64,000 nt of DNA, from NCBI GenBank assembly GCA_965227045.1, contig OZ245718.1, positions 2,418,001 to 2,482,000 on the forward strand. Direction: 5' to 3'. Positions 1 to 8,765 of this stretch are shown piece after piece. The DNA comes from UBA10649 sp965227045. GTDB lineage: Bacteria; Actinomycetota; Actinomycetes; S36-B12. The position numbers were made by a program, and so were the translations under genes. The notes under the pieces are model-generated. The model was given only the letters and a program-made list of their open reading frames with translations. It had not been told where the DNA came from and ran no database searches. The number at the start of each line of letters is the position of its first letter. Position 1 is the stretch's first letter.

Positions 1-493
1 CCAGGTAGAACTGCTCCTCCACCGACAGCGACCATGTGTGCAGGAGCGGATTGTTGTTGGCATTAGACGCGAAGTAGTCACCCGACCCGTGGGCAATGGC
101 GCCGTTTGCGCTGAGCAGCATGGCGCCGATTCCGGTGCGTGCTGTTGTCTGCTGCGCACCGAACGGATTCTGCAGAAGCACCGACGCGGCCGCGACGACC
201 GCGACGAGCAACGCCAGCGCGGGTGTCAGCCGCAGGAACCGTCGGAAGTAGAAGCGGCCGAACGCGATGGATCCCGTGGAGATCCACTGGCGCATGAGCA
301 TCGCGGTGATGACGAAGCCGGAGATCACGAAGAAGACGTCTACGCCGATGAAGCCGCCGGGAATCGGCAACTTCGCGTGGAACGCGACGACGAGGAGCAC
401 AGCGATAGCGCGCAGTCCCTGAATGTCGGCTCGCCGCCCGGTTGCCGAGGGTCTGCTCGCAGGAGCCTCGGGCGTGAGGGTGTCGACGCTCAC
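1..493 (-). CDS. Membrane acyltransferase (acyltransferase 3 / OafA family), 3' end cut off by the window
   Basis: Only the first 164 codons lie in the window. The translation carries the N-terminal signature of acyltransferase 3 proteins: a short cytosolic leader, then DIQGLRAIAVLLVVAFHAK with the conserved His, then GVDVFFVISGF, and further on WSLSVEEQFYL. Family members are multi-pass membrane enzymes that move acetyl or other acyl groups onto sugars or envelope glycans. The start is GTG at 493, whose first two bases overlap the TGA stop of the exporter gene (GTGA arrangement), so the two genes are probably translationally coupled. Substrate unknown; the C-terminal half, which may carry an SGNH domain, is not visible. 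Confidence 0.85.
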   Translation of the reverse strand, partial: MSVDTLTPEAPASRPSATGRRADIQGLRAIAVLLVVAFHAKLPIPGGFIGVDVFFVISGFVITAMLMRQWISTGSIAFGRFYFRRFLRLTPALALLVAVVAAASVLLQNPFGAQQTTARTGIGAMLLSANGAIAHGSGDYFASNANNNPLLHTWSLSVEEQFYL

Positions 494-1473
494 TGTCGTC
501 GCTCTCCGCTGACCACCAGAAGGACCCCGCCGACGACAACGATCAGCCCGACCAGCACGTCACGGGTGATGGCCTCGCTGATGATGAGCCAGCCGAGGAA
601 CACCGCGACCACGGGATTGACGTACGCGTAGGTCGAGACGAGTGACAGGGGCGCGTTACGAAGGAGCCACGTGTAGGAGGTGTAGCCCGCGACTGATGCG
701 AACACGAGGAATGCCGCCGCCCATAGCGTGCCCGCCTCGACCTGGTCGACGTGCAACCGGTCTCCGGTAATCGTGCCGACCACGATGAGAACGACCGCCG
801 CGACGAGCATCTCGTAGGTGGTGGTGACCAGCGGATTGCTGGGGAATGCGTAGCGGGCCGAGCGCCAGGAGAAGAAGGCCCAGCAGAAGCTCGACAGCAG
901 AACGGCGATGGACCAGAAGACGACGTCGTGGTCGGTGCCCGAGACAGGCTCGGTCCCGCCCGGCAGGAGCATCAGCACCAGTCCGCCCATGCCCAGCGCG
1001 ACACCGATCAAGGTCAGGACGGCCGGGCGCTCGCCCGCGACGAGCCTGAAGATGACGATCCACAGCGGCATGACGGCAACGATCAGGGCAACGACACCAC
1101 TGGGCACATAGCGCTCGGCCATCGAGATCGTGCCGATGCCGATGCTGAGGAGGGCGACGCCCATGATCGCCATCGACCGGAACTGCGCACGCGTGACCGC
1201 GAGCGAACGAGGACCCCGCAGGATGACGAGGGTTATGCCGAGCACGAGCGCGGCGATGCCGAACCGGATGCCGTTGCCCAGCAGTGGCGGTACCGCGCGG
1301 CCCATGACGGCCATGCCCAGGTAGGTCGAGCCCCAGAGGATCCACAAGGCGACGAGGGGAACCCAGATCTGTGACGCGGGCGCGCGGGTTACCCCTCTGA
1401 TATCGGTGTTCGCCACGGCGCCAACTGTGCCATTGGGTCGGTCGAACGCGAATTCGGGACCAAAGTCCCGCAT
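490..1473 (-). CDS. EamA/DMT-family transporter (drug/metabolite exporter)
   Basis: About 327 residues with ten hydrophobic segments arranged as two EamA repeats. Typical landmarks are LWILWGSTYLGMAV in the first helix and YTWLLRNAPLSLVSTYAY before the second-repeat end. The family exports amino acids, nucleosides or small metabolites; the substrate cannot be read from sequence. The frame stays open far upstream, but that extension lies antisense to cydA and is not protein-like, so I place the start at ATG 1473. A GTG at 1416 is an alternative because the first 20 residues are not conserved-looking and no clear ribosome site precedes ATG. The gene is divergent from cydA and overlaps the acyltransferase downstream. 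Confidence 0.83.
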   Translation of the reverse strand: MRDFGPEFAFDRPNGTVGAVANTDIRGVTRAPASQIWVPLVALWILWGSTYLGMAVMGRAVPPLLGNGIRFGIAALVLGITLVILRGPRSLAVTRAQFRSMAIMGVALLSIGIGTISMAERYVPSGVVALIVAVMPLWIVIFRLVAGERPAVLTLIGVALGMGGLVLMLLPGGTEPVSGTDHDVVFWSIAVLLSSFCWAFFSWRSARYAFPSNPLVTTTYEMLVAAVVLIVVGTITGDRLHVDQVEAGTLWAAAFLVFASVAGYTSYTWLLRNAPLSLVSTYAYVNPVVAVFLGWLIISEAITRDVLVGLIVVVGGVLLVVSGERRQ

Positions 1474-1527
1474 AGTGCGGACCGTTGCCGGGAGTGACGC
1501 GCTGGCCCCAGAAGAAGGATGTTGCGC

Positions 1528-2943
1528 ATGGGCGCACTCCAACTCTCTCAGTGGCAGTTCGGCATCACGACGGTCTACCACTTCCTGTTCGTACCGCTGA
1601 CCCTGGGCACGATCTGGCTCGTCGCGGGCTTCCAGACCGCGTGGTACCGCACCGGGAAGGTCAAGTACCTCCAGCTCACCAAGTTCTTCGGGAAGCTCTT
1701 CCTCATCAACTTCGCCATGGGCGTGGTCACGGGAATCGTCCAGGAGTTCCAGTTCGGCATGAACTGGTCGGACTACTCGCGCTTCGTCGGTGACGTGTTC
1801 GGTGCGCCGCTGGCGATGGAAGGACTCCTCGCCTTCTTCCTGGAGTCGACCTTCCTGGGCCTGTGGATCTTCGGCTGGGACCGTCTGCCGCGCAAGATCC
1901 ACCTCGCGACGATCTGGATAGCGGCGGCGGGCACCGCGTTGTCTGCCTACTTCATCCTGGCGGCCAACGCCTTCATGCAGCACCCGGTGGGCTTCACGAT
2001 CGATCCCACCACCGGTCGCGCAGTACTCAACGACATCTTCGCCGTCCTGTTCCAGAACACCGCGACGATCGCGTTCTTCCACACGCTGGCCGCGTCCTTC
2101 CTCGTGAGTGGCGCGGGTGTTGCCGCAGTAAGCGCCTGGATGATCATGAAGAACCGCCAGGTCGAGGTGTTCCGACCCGCCGCCAAGCTCGGCGCGTGGG
2201 TGATTCTCGTGTCCGCGGTGCTCGTCTCGGTCAGCGGCGACATGGACATGAAGATCATGGTCGAGCAGCAGCCGATGAAGATCGCGGCCGCGGAAGCCCT
2301 CTACCAAACGCAGGAGAACGCACCATTCAGCGTGCTCTCGATCGGTGACGTATCGGGCGACACGGCCACGCCGGTCATCGAGATACCCGGCCTGCTCTCC
2401 TGGCTCGCGACCGGGACGTTCGACGGCCCGGACAGCACCGTCCAGGGAATCGACGATCTCCAGGCGCAGTACGTCCAGACGTACGGCCCCGGCGACTACG
2501 TGCCGTACGTTCCGGTGACCTACTGGGGCTTCCGGCTCATGATCGGACTGGGAATGGTCGCCGCTCTGTACGCATTGCTCGTGCTGTGGGCGTTCAGGGC
2601 TGGCCGGGTTCCACGTAGCCGCCTGTTCGCGGTCTTCAACTCCGTCGTCGTCCTGTTCCCGCTGTTCGGCATCTCGGCGGGATGGATCTTCACCGAGATG
2701 GGTCGGCAGCCCTGGGTCGTGTTCGGGCAGCAGTTGACGGCAAACGGAGTCTCTCCACTCCTGACCCCCTTCGAGGTCTGGGTGTCGATGATCGGATTCA
2801 CCGTTCTGTACGGGGCACTCGCCGTCGTCGAGGTGTCGCTGATGCTCAAGTACATCCGGGCCGGAGCCCCCGAGACCGTCGTGCATGACCCCTACGCCGA
2901 CGCCGAGCAGGACGTCGACAAGCCGCTCTACTTCGCCTACTGA
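1528..2943 (+). CDS. cydA: Cytochrome bd ubiquinol/menaquinol oxidase subunit I
   Basis: Subunit I of the terminal quinol oxidase that reduces oxygen to water with high affinity, in the cytoplasmic membrane. The 471-residue protein shows the family opening SQWQFGITTVYHFLF with the heme-ligand His at residue 18, the ESTFLGLW segment, and the diagnostic GRQPW motif near the C-terminal third. It is shorter than the roughly 520-residue E. coli protein, as expected for the short Q-loop type. ATG 1519 is in frame, but GAAGG at 1514-1518 sits 9 bases before ATG 1528, which I prefer. cydB follows after 16 bases, and the order cydA-cydB-cydD-cydC indicates one operon. Confidence 0.97.
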   Translation: MGALQLSQWQFGITTVYHFLFVPLTLGTIWLVAGFQTAWYRTGKVKYLQLTKFFGKLFLINFAMGVVTGIVQEFQFGMNWSDYSRFVGDVFGAPLAMEGLLAFFLESTFLGLWIFGWDRLPRKIHLATIWIAAAGTALSAYFILAANAFMQHPVGFTIDPTTGRAVLNDIFAVLFQNTATIAFFHTLAASFLVSGAGVAAVSAWMIMKNRQVEVFRPAAKLGAWVILVSAVLVSVSGDMDMKIMVEQQPMKIAAAEALYQTQENAPFSVLSIGDVSGDTATPVIEIPGLLSWLATGTFDGPDSTVQGIDDLQAQYVQTYGPGDYVPYVPVTYWGFRLMIGLGMVAALYALLVLWAFRAGRVPRSRLFAVFNSVVVLFPLFGISAGWIFTEMGRQPWVVFGQQLTANGVSPLLTPFEVWVSMIGFTVLYGALAVVEVSLMLKYIRAGAPETVVHDPYADAEQDVDKPLYFAY

Positions 2944-2959
2944 GGAAGGCCCAGCTCTC

Positions 2960-4024
2960 ATGGAACTCACCACTGTCTGGTTCGCGCTCATCGCGGTCCT
3001 GTGGATCGGCTACTTCGTCCTTGACGGATTCGACCTTGGCGTCGGGATGCTGCTTCCTGTTGTCGGCCGGGACGAGCCGACCCGTCGGGTCATGATCAAC
3101 TCGATCGCCACCGTGTGGGATGGCAACGAGGTGTGGCTGCTCGTCGCGGGTGGTGCCACGTTCGCCGCGTTCCCGCTCTGGTACGCGACGATGTTCAGCG
3201 GCATGTATCTGGCGCTCTTCTTGGTCCTGGTCGGGCTAATCCTTCGTGGCGTGGCGTTCGAGTACCGCGGCAAGCGCGATTCAGCAGCGTGGCGCGCGCG
3301 CTGGGACGCCGCGATCGTCGTCGGCTCGGCCCTGCCGGCACTGTTGTTCGGCGTGGCGTTCGGGAATCTCGTTCGCGGCATGGCCATCGAGCCTCTGGCG
3401 GGGACCGACCCTGCCAACGCCGGGAACTTCAACTTCGTCGGGAACCTGGTCGACCTCCTCAATCCGTTCTCGCTGCTGGTGGGAGTCATGACGCTGACCG
3501 TGTTCATGACGCACGGTGCGATCTACCTGGCACTCAAGACCGGTGGCGAGGTCCGCATGCGGGCGCGCCAGGCGGCGCTGCGGGTCGGCGTCGTGGCGGC
3601 AGTCGCTGCGGTCGCGGCCCTGCTGTGGGCGCAGGCGTACTCCGACCGAGTCGTCATCACGCTCCCGATCGTGCTTGTGGCCGCGGTGCTGTGGCTCGGC
3701 GCCCTGCTCATGACTGTGAGGCACCGCGATGGCTGGGCATTCGTCATGAGCGCGGGCACCATCCTGCTCGCCGTCGCCGCGCTCTTCATCGGACTGTTCC
3801 CGAATGTCATGCCGAGCAGCATCGACGCCGCGTACAACCTGACTGTCACCAACGCCTCAAGCCAGCACTACACGCTGACGGTCATGACGATCGTCGCCGT
3901 CGTACTGACGCCGATCGTCCTGATGTACCAGGCGTGGACGTTCTGGGTGTTCCGCAAGCGCCTGACGACATCGATGATTCCGATGACGCCTGCCGTTGAG
4001 CGGGGGACCGCTGCCGTCATGTGA
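2960..4024 (+). CDS. cydB: Cytochrome bd oxidase subunit II
   Basis: 354 residues, multi-pass membrane protein with the conserved CydB opening FVLDGFDLGVGML, then IATVWDGNEVWLLVAGGATFAAFP and AFEYRGK. It pairs with CydA to form the functional oxidase core. The start at ATG 2960 follows a strong ribosome site GAGGAAGG at 2942-2949; a longer in-frame extension to 2885 lies inside cydA and is rejected. The gene lies 16 bases after cydA and 12 bases before cydD, consistent with co-transcription. No small CydX-type subunit could be found between these genes. Confidence 0.97.
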   Translation: MELTTVWFALIAVLWIGYFVLDGFDLGVGMLLPVVGRDEPTRRVMINSIATVWDGNEVWLLVAGGATFAAFPLWYATMFSGMYLALFLVLVGLILRGVAFEYRGKRDSAAWRARWDAAIVVGSALPALLFGVAFGNLVRGMAIEPLAGTDPANAGNFNFVGNLVDLLNPFSLLVGVMTLTVFMTHGAIYLALKTGGEVRMRARQAALRVGVVAAVAAVAALLWAQAYSDRVVITLPIVLVAAVLWLGALLMTVRHRDGWAFVMSAGTILLAVAALFIGLFPNVMPSSIDAAYNLTVTNASSQHYTLTVMTIVAVVLTPIVLMYQAWTFWVFRKRLTTSMIPMTPAVERGTAAVM

Positions 4025-4036
4025 GGATGACCCAGC

Positions 4037-5776
4037 ATGAGGCCGTTGGACCCGCGCTTGATGCGCTACGCGCGCAGTACGCGCGGCTTCATCGCGTTGA
4101 CGGTTGTCCTTGGTGCGATAACCGCCGTACTCGTCATCATCCAGGCTCGGCTGCTATCCGACGCCATCGTCTCGGTCACGGCCAACGGTGCCGGGTGGTC
4201 TGAGGTCCGAGGAACGGTCATCGCGCTGGCCCTGATCTTTACCGCGCGCGCGGCCGTGTCGTGGCTCACCGAGGTTGGTGCGGTGCGGTCCTCGGCCAAG
4301 GCGAAGCAGGAGCTGCGCGAGGCCTCCTTGGCTCACCTCATGAAGCTTGGCCCCTCGGGGCCGGGTGCGCAGGATCCCGGGGCCATGGCCGCGCTCGTGA
4401 CGCGCGGCGTCGATGCACTCGACGGTTACTACGCGCGGTATCTGCCGCAGTTGGTGCTTGCCGTGATCGTCCCCGTCGCGGTGCTGCTGACGGTGCTGGG
4501 CCAGGACCTGCTCTCCACGCTGATCATCGCGGTGACGCTCCCGCTCATCCCGCTCTTCATGGCGTTGATCGGCATGTACACGCGCGCTCAGGTGGATCGC
4601 CAGTGGCGCACTCTGGCCTTCCTGTCGGGGCACTTCCTCGACCTCGTCTCCGGCCTGCCCACTCTGAAGATCTTCGGGCGTGCGAAGACCCAGGCGACGG
4701 CGATCCGGGCGATCGGGGACCGATACCGCACGACCACGATGGGAGTCCTGCGAGTCTCCTTCTTGTCCTCACTCGCCCTAGAGCTCATCGCCAGCCTGTC
4801 CGTCGCCCTCGTCGCCGTGTCCGTGGGTCTGCGCCTGGCCGAGGGACAGATCGTCTATCCCGTCGCGCTGTTCGTTCTCCTCCTTGCTCCCGAGGCGTAC
4901 CTGCCACTGCGCCTGGTCGGACAGCACTTTCACGCGGCCGCAGAGGGCCTCGGGGCGGCGGAGCGGCTCTTCGCCGTCCTGGAGACGCCTGTGCCGATGG
5001 GCAGCGCGGACCAGTTGCCCTCTGGAGCGGTGACCATCCAGGTGACCGATCTCAACGTGACCTACCCGGGCCGAACGGAACCTGCGCTGGACACCTCCAC
5101 GTTCACCGCATCTCCCGGGACGATCACCGCGGTCGTCGGCCGATCCGGTGGCGGCAAGTCGACGCTGCTGAACGCGCTGCTCGGGTTCGTCGAGCCCTCG
5201 TCGGGATCGGTGCAGATCGCGATCGAGGACTCCCATCGATCGGCCCTGACCGATCTGGACATCGACGCATGGCGTGCTCGCGTGGCCTGGGTGCCGCAGC
5301 GAGCGCATCTCATCAGTGCAGATCTCGCCGGCAGTCCGTCTATCGCGAGCGTTGTCCGGCTGGGCAGGGCGGCGGCTACTGATCAGGACGTCTGGGATGC
5401 GTTGTCGGTCGTGGGTCTGGCGGCCGACGTTCGCGCGCGCCCCGGCGGCCTCGCCTCCACCTTGTCGCCAGACGGATCGGGTCTCTCGGTCGGCCAGCTG
5501 CAGCGTCTCGCGCTCGCGCGGGCTCTTGTCAGCCGGGCCGACGTCGTACTACTGGACGAGCCGACCGCTGCGCTCGACATCGCTACGGAGACCGCAGTAG
5601 TCGAGGCGATTCGCCAGGAGGCGAAGCGCGGCGCAACGGTGATCGTCGTCGCGCACCGCCCCGCACTGGTCGACATCGCACACCAGATCATTCGACTCGA
5701 CAGCACGCCGTTGCCGTCCGACGCGCCCGCTGCCACTCCGACCGCTGCCCTGACCATCAGGGGTGCGGGATGGTGA
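4037..5776 (+). CDS. cydD: Thiol reductant ABC exporter subunit CydD
   Basis: Half of the CydDC heterodimeric ABC exporter, which moves cysteine/glutathione-type reductants to the periplasmic side and is required for assembly of cytochrome bd. The 579 residues consist of an exporter transmembrane domain (about 1-310) and a nucleotide-binding domain with Walker A GRSGGGKS near 367, signature LSVGQLQR near 482 and Walker B VVLLDEPTAAL near 502. The signature has V where the consensus has G-G (LSGGQ), a common deviation in one half of heterodimeric exporters. ATG 4037 lies 12 bases after cydB and the 3' end overlaps cydC by 7 bases. Confidence 0.95.
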   Translation: MRPLDPRLMRYARSTRGFIALTVVLGAITAVLVIIQARLLSDAIVSVTANGAGWSEVRGTVIALALIFTARAAVSWLTEVGAVRSSAKAKQELREASLAHLMKLGPSGPGAQDPGAMAALVTRGVDALDGYYARYLPQLVLAVIVPVAVLLTVLGQDLLSTLIIAVTLPLIPLFMALIGMYTRAQVDRQWRTLAFLSGHFLDLVSGLPTLKIFGRAKTQATAIRAIGDRYRTTTMGVLRVSFLSSLALELIASLSVALVAVSVGLRLAEGQIVYPVALFVLLLAPEAYLPLRLVGQHFHAAAEGLGAAERLFAVLETPVPMGSADQLPSGAVTIQVTDLNVTYPGRTEPALDTSTFTASPGTITAVVGRSGGGKSTLLNALLGFVEPSSGSVQIAIEDSHRSALTDLDIDAWRARVAWVPQRAHLISADLAGSPSIASVVRLGRAAATDQDVWDALSVVGLAADVRARPGGLASTLSPDGSGLSVGQLQRLALARALVSRADVVLLDEPTAALDIATETAVVEAIRQEAKRGATVIVVAHRPALVDIAHQIIRLDSTPLPSDAPAATPTAALTIRGAGW

Positions 5777-7575
5777 GCCCGGTGCGGGTGCTGTGGCGTG
5801 GCATGACCGACCAGCGCCGGGAACTCGCCGTAGCCGGACTGCTGGGCGCGATCGCATCTGCGAGCGCTGTCGCCCTGCTCGGCGCCTCGGGTTGGCTCAT
5901 CTCGCGAGCGGCCGAGATGCCGCCGGTTCTCCTGCTCGGAGTGGCGGCCGTTCTCGTGCGGACCTTCGCGCTCAGTCGCGCGGTGTTCCGGTACGCCGAG
6001 AGGCTGGTCGGTCACGACGCCGCGTTCCGCGGGCTCACGGGACTTCGAGTCACGGTGTACGGGCACTTGGAGCGGCTTGCACCTGCGGGGCTCGCCGCCT
6101 TCGGTCGCGGTGACCTGCTCAGTCGCCTGGTCGCGGACGTCGATGCGGCCCTCGACCTGCCGCTGAGGGTGATCCTCCCGTGGGCGCAGGCGATTCTCGT
6201 GAGCGCCGCGACGGTGCTCTTCCTGGCTTTCCTGCTGCCCGGCGCCGGCGGCGTCGTTGGCCTGCTCGCGGTGTGCGCGCTTGCCGTCATCCCGTGGATC
6301 GTCGCGCGCGCGGCCTCGTCGGCCGAGTCCCGCATCGCGCCGGCGCGTGCAGATGTCGCTGCCGCCGTCGTGCAGGTACTCGATGCCACGGCTGACATCG
6401 CCGCGTTCGGAGCGGCGGGCAGCGCGTCCTCACACGTGCGAGAGCTCGACGATCACCTGACCCGGTTGAACTCACGGGAGTCGTTCGCGCTCGGCCTCGG
6501 TGGCGGGCTGACGATTCTCGTCCAGGGGGTTGCCGTGTCCGCCTCACTCGGGCTGGGGGTCGTGGCCGTGTCCAGCGGAAGGCTCGAGCCGGTGTGGCTC
6601 GCGGTTGCAGCGTTGCTCCCGCTGGCCCTCTTCGACGTGCTCGGTGGCCTGCCGTCGTCTGCGCTTGCGTATCAGCGACTGCGCGGATCCGCCGAGCGGC
6701 TCGCTGAGGTGGAGTCGGCGGCGGCGCCGATCATCGATCCGATGGACCCGGTAGCGCTGCCCGCGCGCTTCGAGGGCATTGACTTGCACGAGGTGTCGGC
6801 GTCATGGCCTACAGCGGCTGTCGGCCCGTCGACGCTGCGCGCCGTCAGCCTTCGGATCGTGCGCGGCGATCGCGTCGGGATTGTCGGGCCCAGCGGTGCC
6901 GGCAAGAGCACTCTCGCAGCGGTGATGATGGGATTCCTGCCGTACGACGGAACCATGACCGTGTCCGGCGTCGATGCCCATGGCGTCGCCGGCGACGACC
7001 TTCGCGACAGCATCGGGCTGCTCAGCCAGCAGGCGCACATGTTCGACACGACGATCGCCGACAACGTCAGGCTCGGCGATCCGTCGGCGTCAGATGACGA
7101 GGTCGCCGAAGCTCTTGCTACGGCGCAGCTCACGCAGTGGATCGACACCCTGCCAAACGGCACGGAAACGCAGGTGGGAGTGGCGGGGATCGCGGTGTCG
7201 GGCGGTGAACGGCAGCGGCTGGCGCTCGCAAGGCTGGTTCTGGCGCGGCGTCCGTTCGTGATCCTCGACGAGCCGACCGAGCACCTCGATGCGGCGACGG
7301 CAGCGGCGCTGGCCGTGACACTCGCCGACGCGCTGCGTGGATCGACGGTCCTCATCGTCACGCATCGCTTGTCTGACCTGGTCGACGTCGACCGCATCAT
7401 CGAGTTGCAGGATGGCGAGGTGACCGCGACCGGTACTCACGAGGAGCTGCTCAGAGCTGGAGGCTGGTACTCGCAGCAGTGGCATGTCGAGTCGGATCGA
7501 CTGCAGATGGCTGAGTTGCTCGACGGTCTGCCGGTCGGAGTAGCGGTCGCGGGGCCTGCCTACCGGGATAGATGA
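5770..7575 (+). CDS. cydC: Thiol reductant ABC exporter subunit CydC
   Basis: 601 residues, partner of CydD. An N-terminal exporter domain with about six helices is followed by an ATPase domain with Walker A GPSGAGKS near 372, canonical signature VSGGERQR near 475 and Walker B FVILDEPTEHLD near 495. Compared with CydD the signature is complete, so the dimer likely has one consensus and one degenerate site. ATG 5770 lies inside the last codons of cydD (7-base overlap), which implies coupled translation. It is the last gene of the cyd operon; no obvious hairpin follows before the next promoter. Confidence 0.95.
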   Translation: MVSPVRVLWRGMTDQRRELAVAGLLGAIASASAVALLGASGWLISRAAEMPPVLLLGVAAVLVRTFALSRAVFRYAERLVGHDAAFRGLTGLRVTVYGHLERLAPAGLAAFGRGDLLSRLVADVDAALDLPLRVILPWAQAILVSAATVLFLAFLLPGAGGVVGLLAVCALAVIPWIVARAASSAESRIAPARADVAAAVVQVLDATADIAAFGAAGSASSHVRELDDHLTRLNSRESFALGLGGGLTILVQGVAVSASLGLGVVAVSSGRLEPVWLAVAALLPLALFDVLGGLPSSALAYQRLRGSAERLAEVESAAAPIIDPMDPVALPARFEGIDLHEVSASWPTAAVGPSTLRAVSLRIVRGDRVGIVGPSGAGKSTLAAVMMGFLPYDGTMTVSGVDAHGVAGDDLRDSIGLLSQQAHMFDTTIADNVRLGDPSASDDEVAEALATAQLTQWIDTLPNGTETQVGVAGIAVSGGERQRLALARLVLARRPFVILDEPTEHLDAATAAALAVTLADALRGSTVLIVTHRLSDLVDVDRIIELQDGEVTATGTHEELLRAGGWYSQQWHVESDRLQMAELLDGLPVGVAVAGPAYRDR

Positions 7576-7587
7576 CTGCGTGTGGAA

Positions 7588-7616
7588 TTGTCGCGTGGAT
7601 TGAGTCGGCCTATCGT
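7588..7616 (+). promoter_or_regulatory. Candidate sigma-70-type promoter of the 2-oxoacid dehydrogenase operon
   Basis: TTGTCG at 7588-7593 and TATCGT at 7611-7616 are separated by 17 bases, in the gap between cydC and the E1 alpha gene. The predicted transcript start would leave a leader of about 40 bases before the ribosome site (GGGAG/GCGAGG) and ATG 7665. Inferred from the motif only. Confidence 0.45.
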
Positions 7617-7664
7617 CGTTGCTGTCGTTGAAAGGTTCTCGATCAGCGGCTAGGGAGTGCGAGG

Positions 7665-8765
7665 ATGACAGTCGTGAGTCCAGAAGGCGTGAGATCCCCT
7701 ACCGCAGTGCAATTGCTGTCCCCTGAGGGCGAGCGGCTGACGCATGCTGAGTACGACATCACGCTGACCGACGCGGAGATGCGCAGCCTGTATCGCGACC
7801 TCGTGCTCGTGCGTCGTGTCGACACCGAGGCGACGGCTCTGCAACGCCAAGGCGAATTGGGCCTGTGGGCCTCGTGTCTTGGCCAGGAGGCGGCGCAGGT
7901 CGGATCTGGGCGAGCTTTGCGTGCGGAGGACTTCGCGTTCCCGACGTACCGCGACCATGGCGTCACGTGGACTCGGGGAGTGCAGCCCCTTGACATGCTG
8001 TCGATGTACCGGGGGGTCACGAACGGTGGCTGGGACCCCCTGCAAAAGCGTTGCGCCCTCTACACAATCGTCATCGGCAATCAGGCACTGCACGGTGTCG
8101 GATACGCGATGGGCGTCCAACTCGATGGATCGGACGACGCGACTATCGCCTACTTCGGCGACGGTGCGACGGCGGAGGGCGACGTCAACGAGGCGTTCGT
8201 ATTCGCATCCGTGTTCAACGCCCCCGTCGTGTTCTTCTGCCAGAACAACCAGTGGGCAATCTCCCAGCCCCGCGATCGGCAAAGCCGGGTGCCGATCTTC
8301 GAGCGCGCCTCGGGGTTCGGCTTCCCCGGCATTCAGGTTGATGGCAACGACATCCTTGCGGTGATGGCTGTGACCCGAGCCGCACTTGATCGAGCACGCA
8401 CCGGCGCGGGGCCGACGCTCATCGAGGCATTCACCTACCGCATGGCAGCGCACACGTCATCCGATGATCCGACGCGGTATCGGCATGCTGATGAGCTCGA
8501 GGTGTGGCGCCTGCGCGACCCGATCGAGCGCCTCAAGGTGCACCTCGCGCGGCAGGGGATCGCGGACCGCCACTTCTTCGACCAGATCGGTCACGAGGCC
8601 GACGAGCTCGCGGTGCTGGTACGCGACGGCGTGCGGGCGATGCCCGATCCGCCGGCGCAGGCGATGTTCGACCACGTCTATGCAGAACCGCACTCGCTCA
8701 TCGACCAGCAACGTCGAGATGTGCAGGCCTACGAGGACTCCTTCGCGGATGAGGTGCGTGCATGA
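7665..8765 (+). CDS. bkdA: 2-oxoacid dehydrogenase E1 component, alpha subunit (branched-chain type)
   Basis: 366 residues. With the beta subunit it uses thiamine diphosphate to decarboxylate a 2-oxoacid and load the acyl group onto lipoyl-E2. The ThDP/Mg region is visible as YFGDGATAEGDVNEAF, followed by FFCQNNQWAIS, and the segment HTSSDDPTRYR before EVWRLRDPIERL is typical of branched-chain rather than pyruvate enzymes. The ATG start at 7665 has a GCGAGG ribosome site directly upstream. The next gene overlaps by 4 bases (ATGA). Pyruvate as substrate cannot be excluded from sequence; no E3 gene is in the cluster. Confidence 0.9.
   Translation: MTVVSPEGVRSPTAVQLLSPEGERLTHAEYDITLTDAEMRSLYRDLVLVRRVDTEATALQRQGELGLWASCLGQEAAQVGSGRALRAEDFAFPTYRDHGVTWTRGVQPLDMLSMYRGVTNGGWDPLQKRCALYTIVIGNQALHGVGYAMGVQLDGSDDATIAYFGDGATAEGDVNEAFVFASVFNAPVVFFCQNNQWAISQPRDRQSRVPIFERASGFGFPGIQVDGNDILAVMAVTRAALDRARTGAGPTLIEAFTYRMAAHTSSDDPTRYRHADELEVWRLRDPIERLKVHLARQGIADRHFFDQIGHEADELAVLVRDGVRAMPDPPAQAMFDHVYAEPHSLIDQQRRDVQAYEDSFADEVRA

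Noticed and set aside
1474..1527. Redox operator (Rex type) before cydA
   Set aside because: No TTGTG...CACAA-like palindrome could be found in the gap.
1474..2991. N-terminal extension of the EamA transporter frame to 833 codons
   Set aside because: It runs antisense through cydA and has a highly charged, non-conserved composition.
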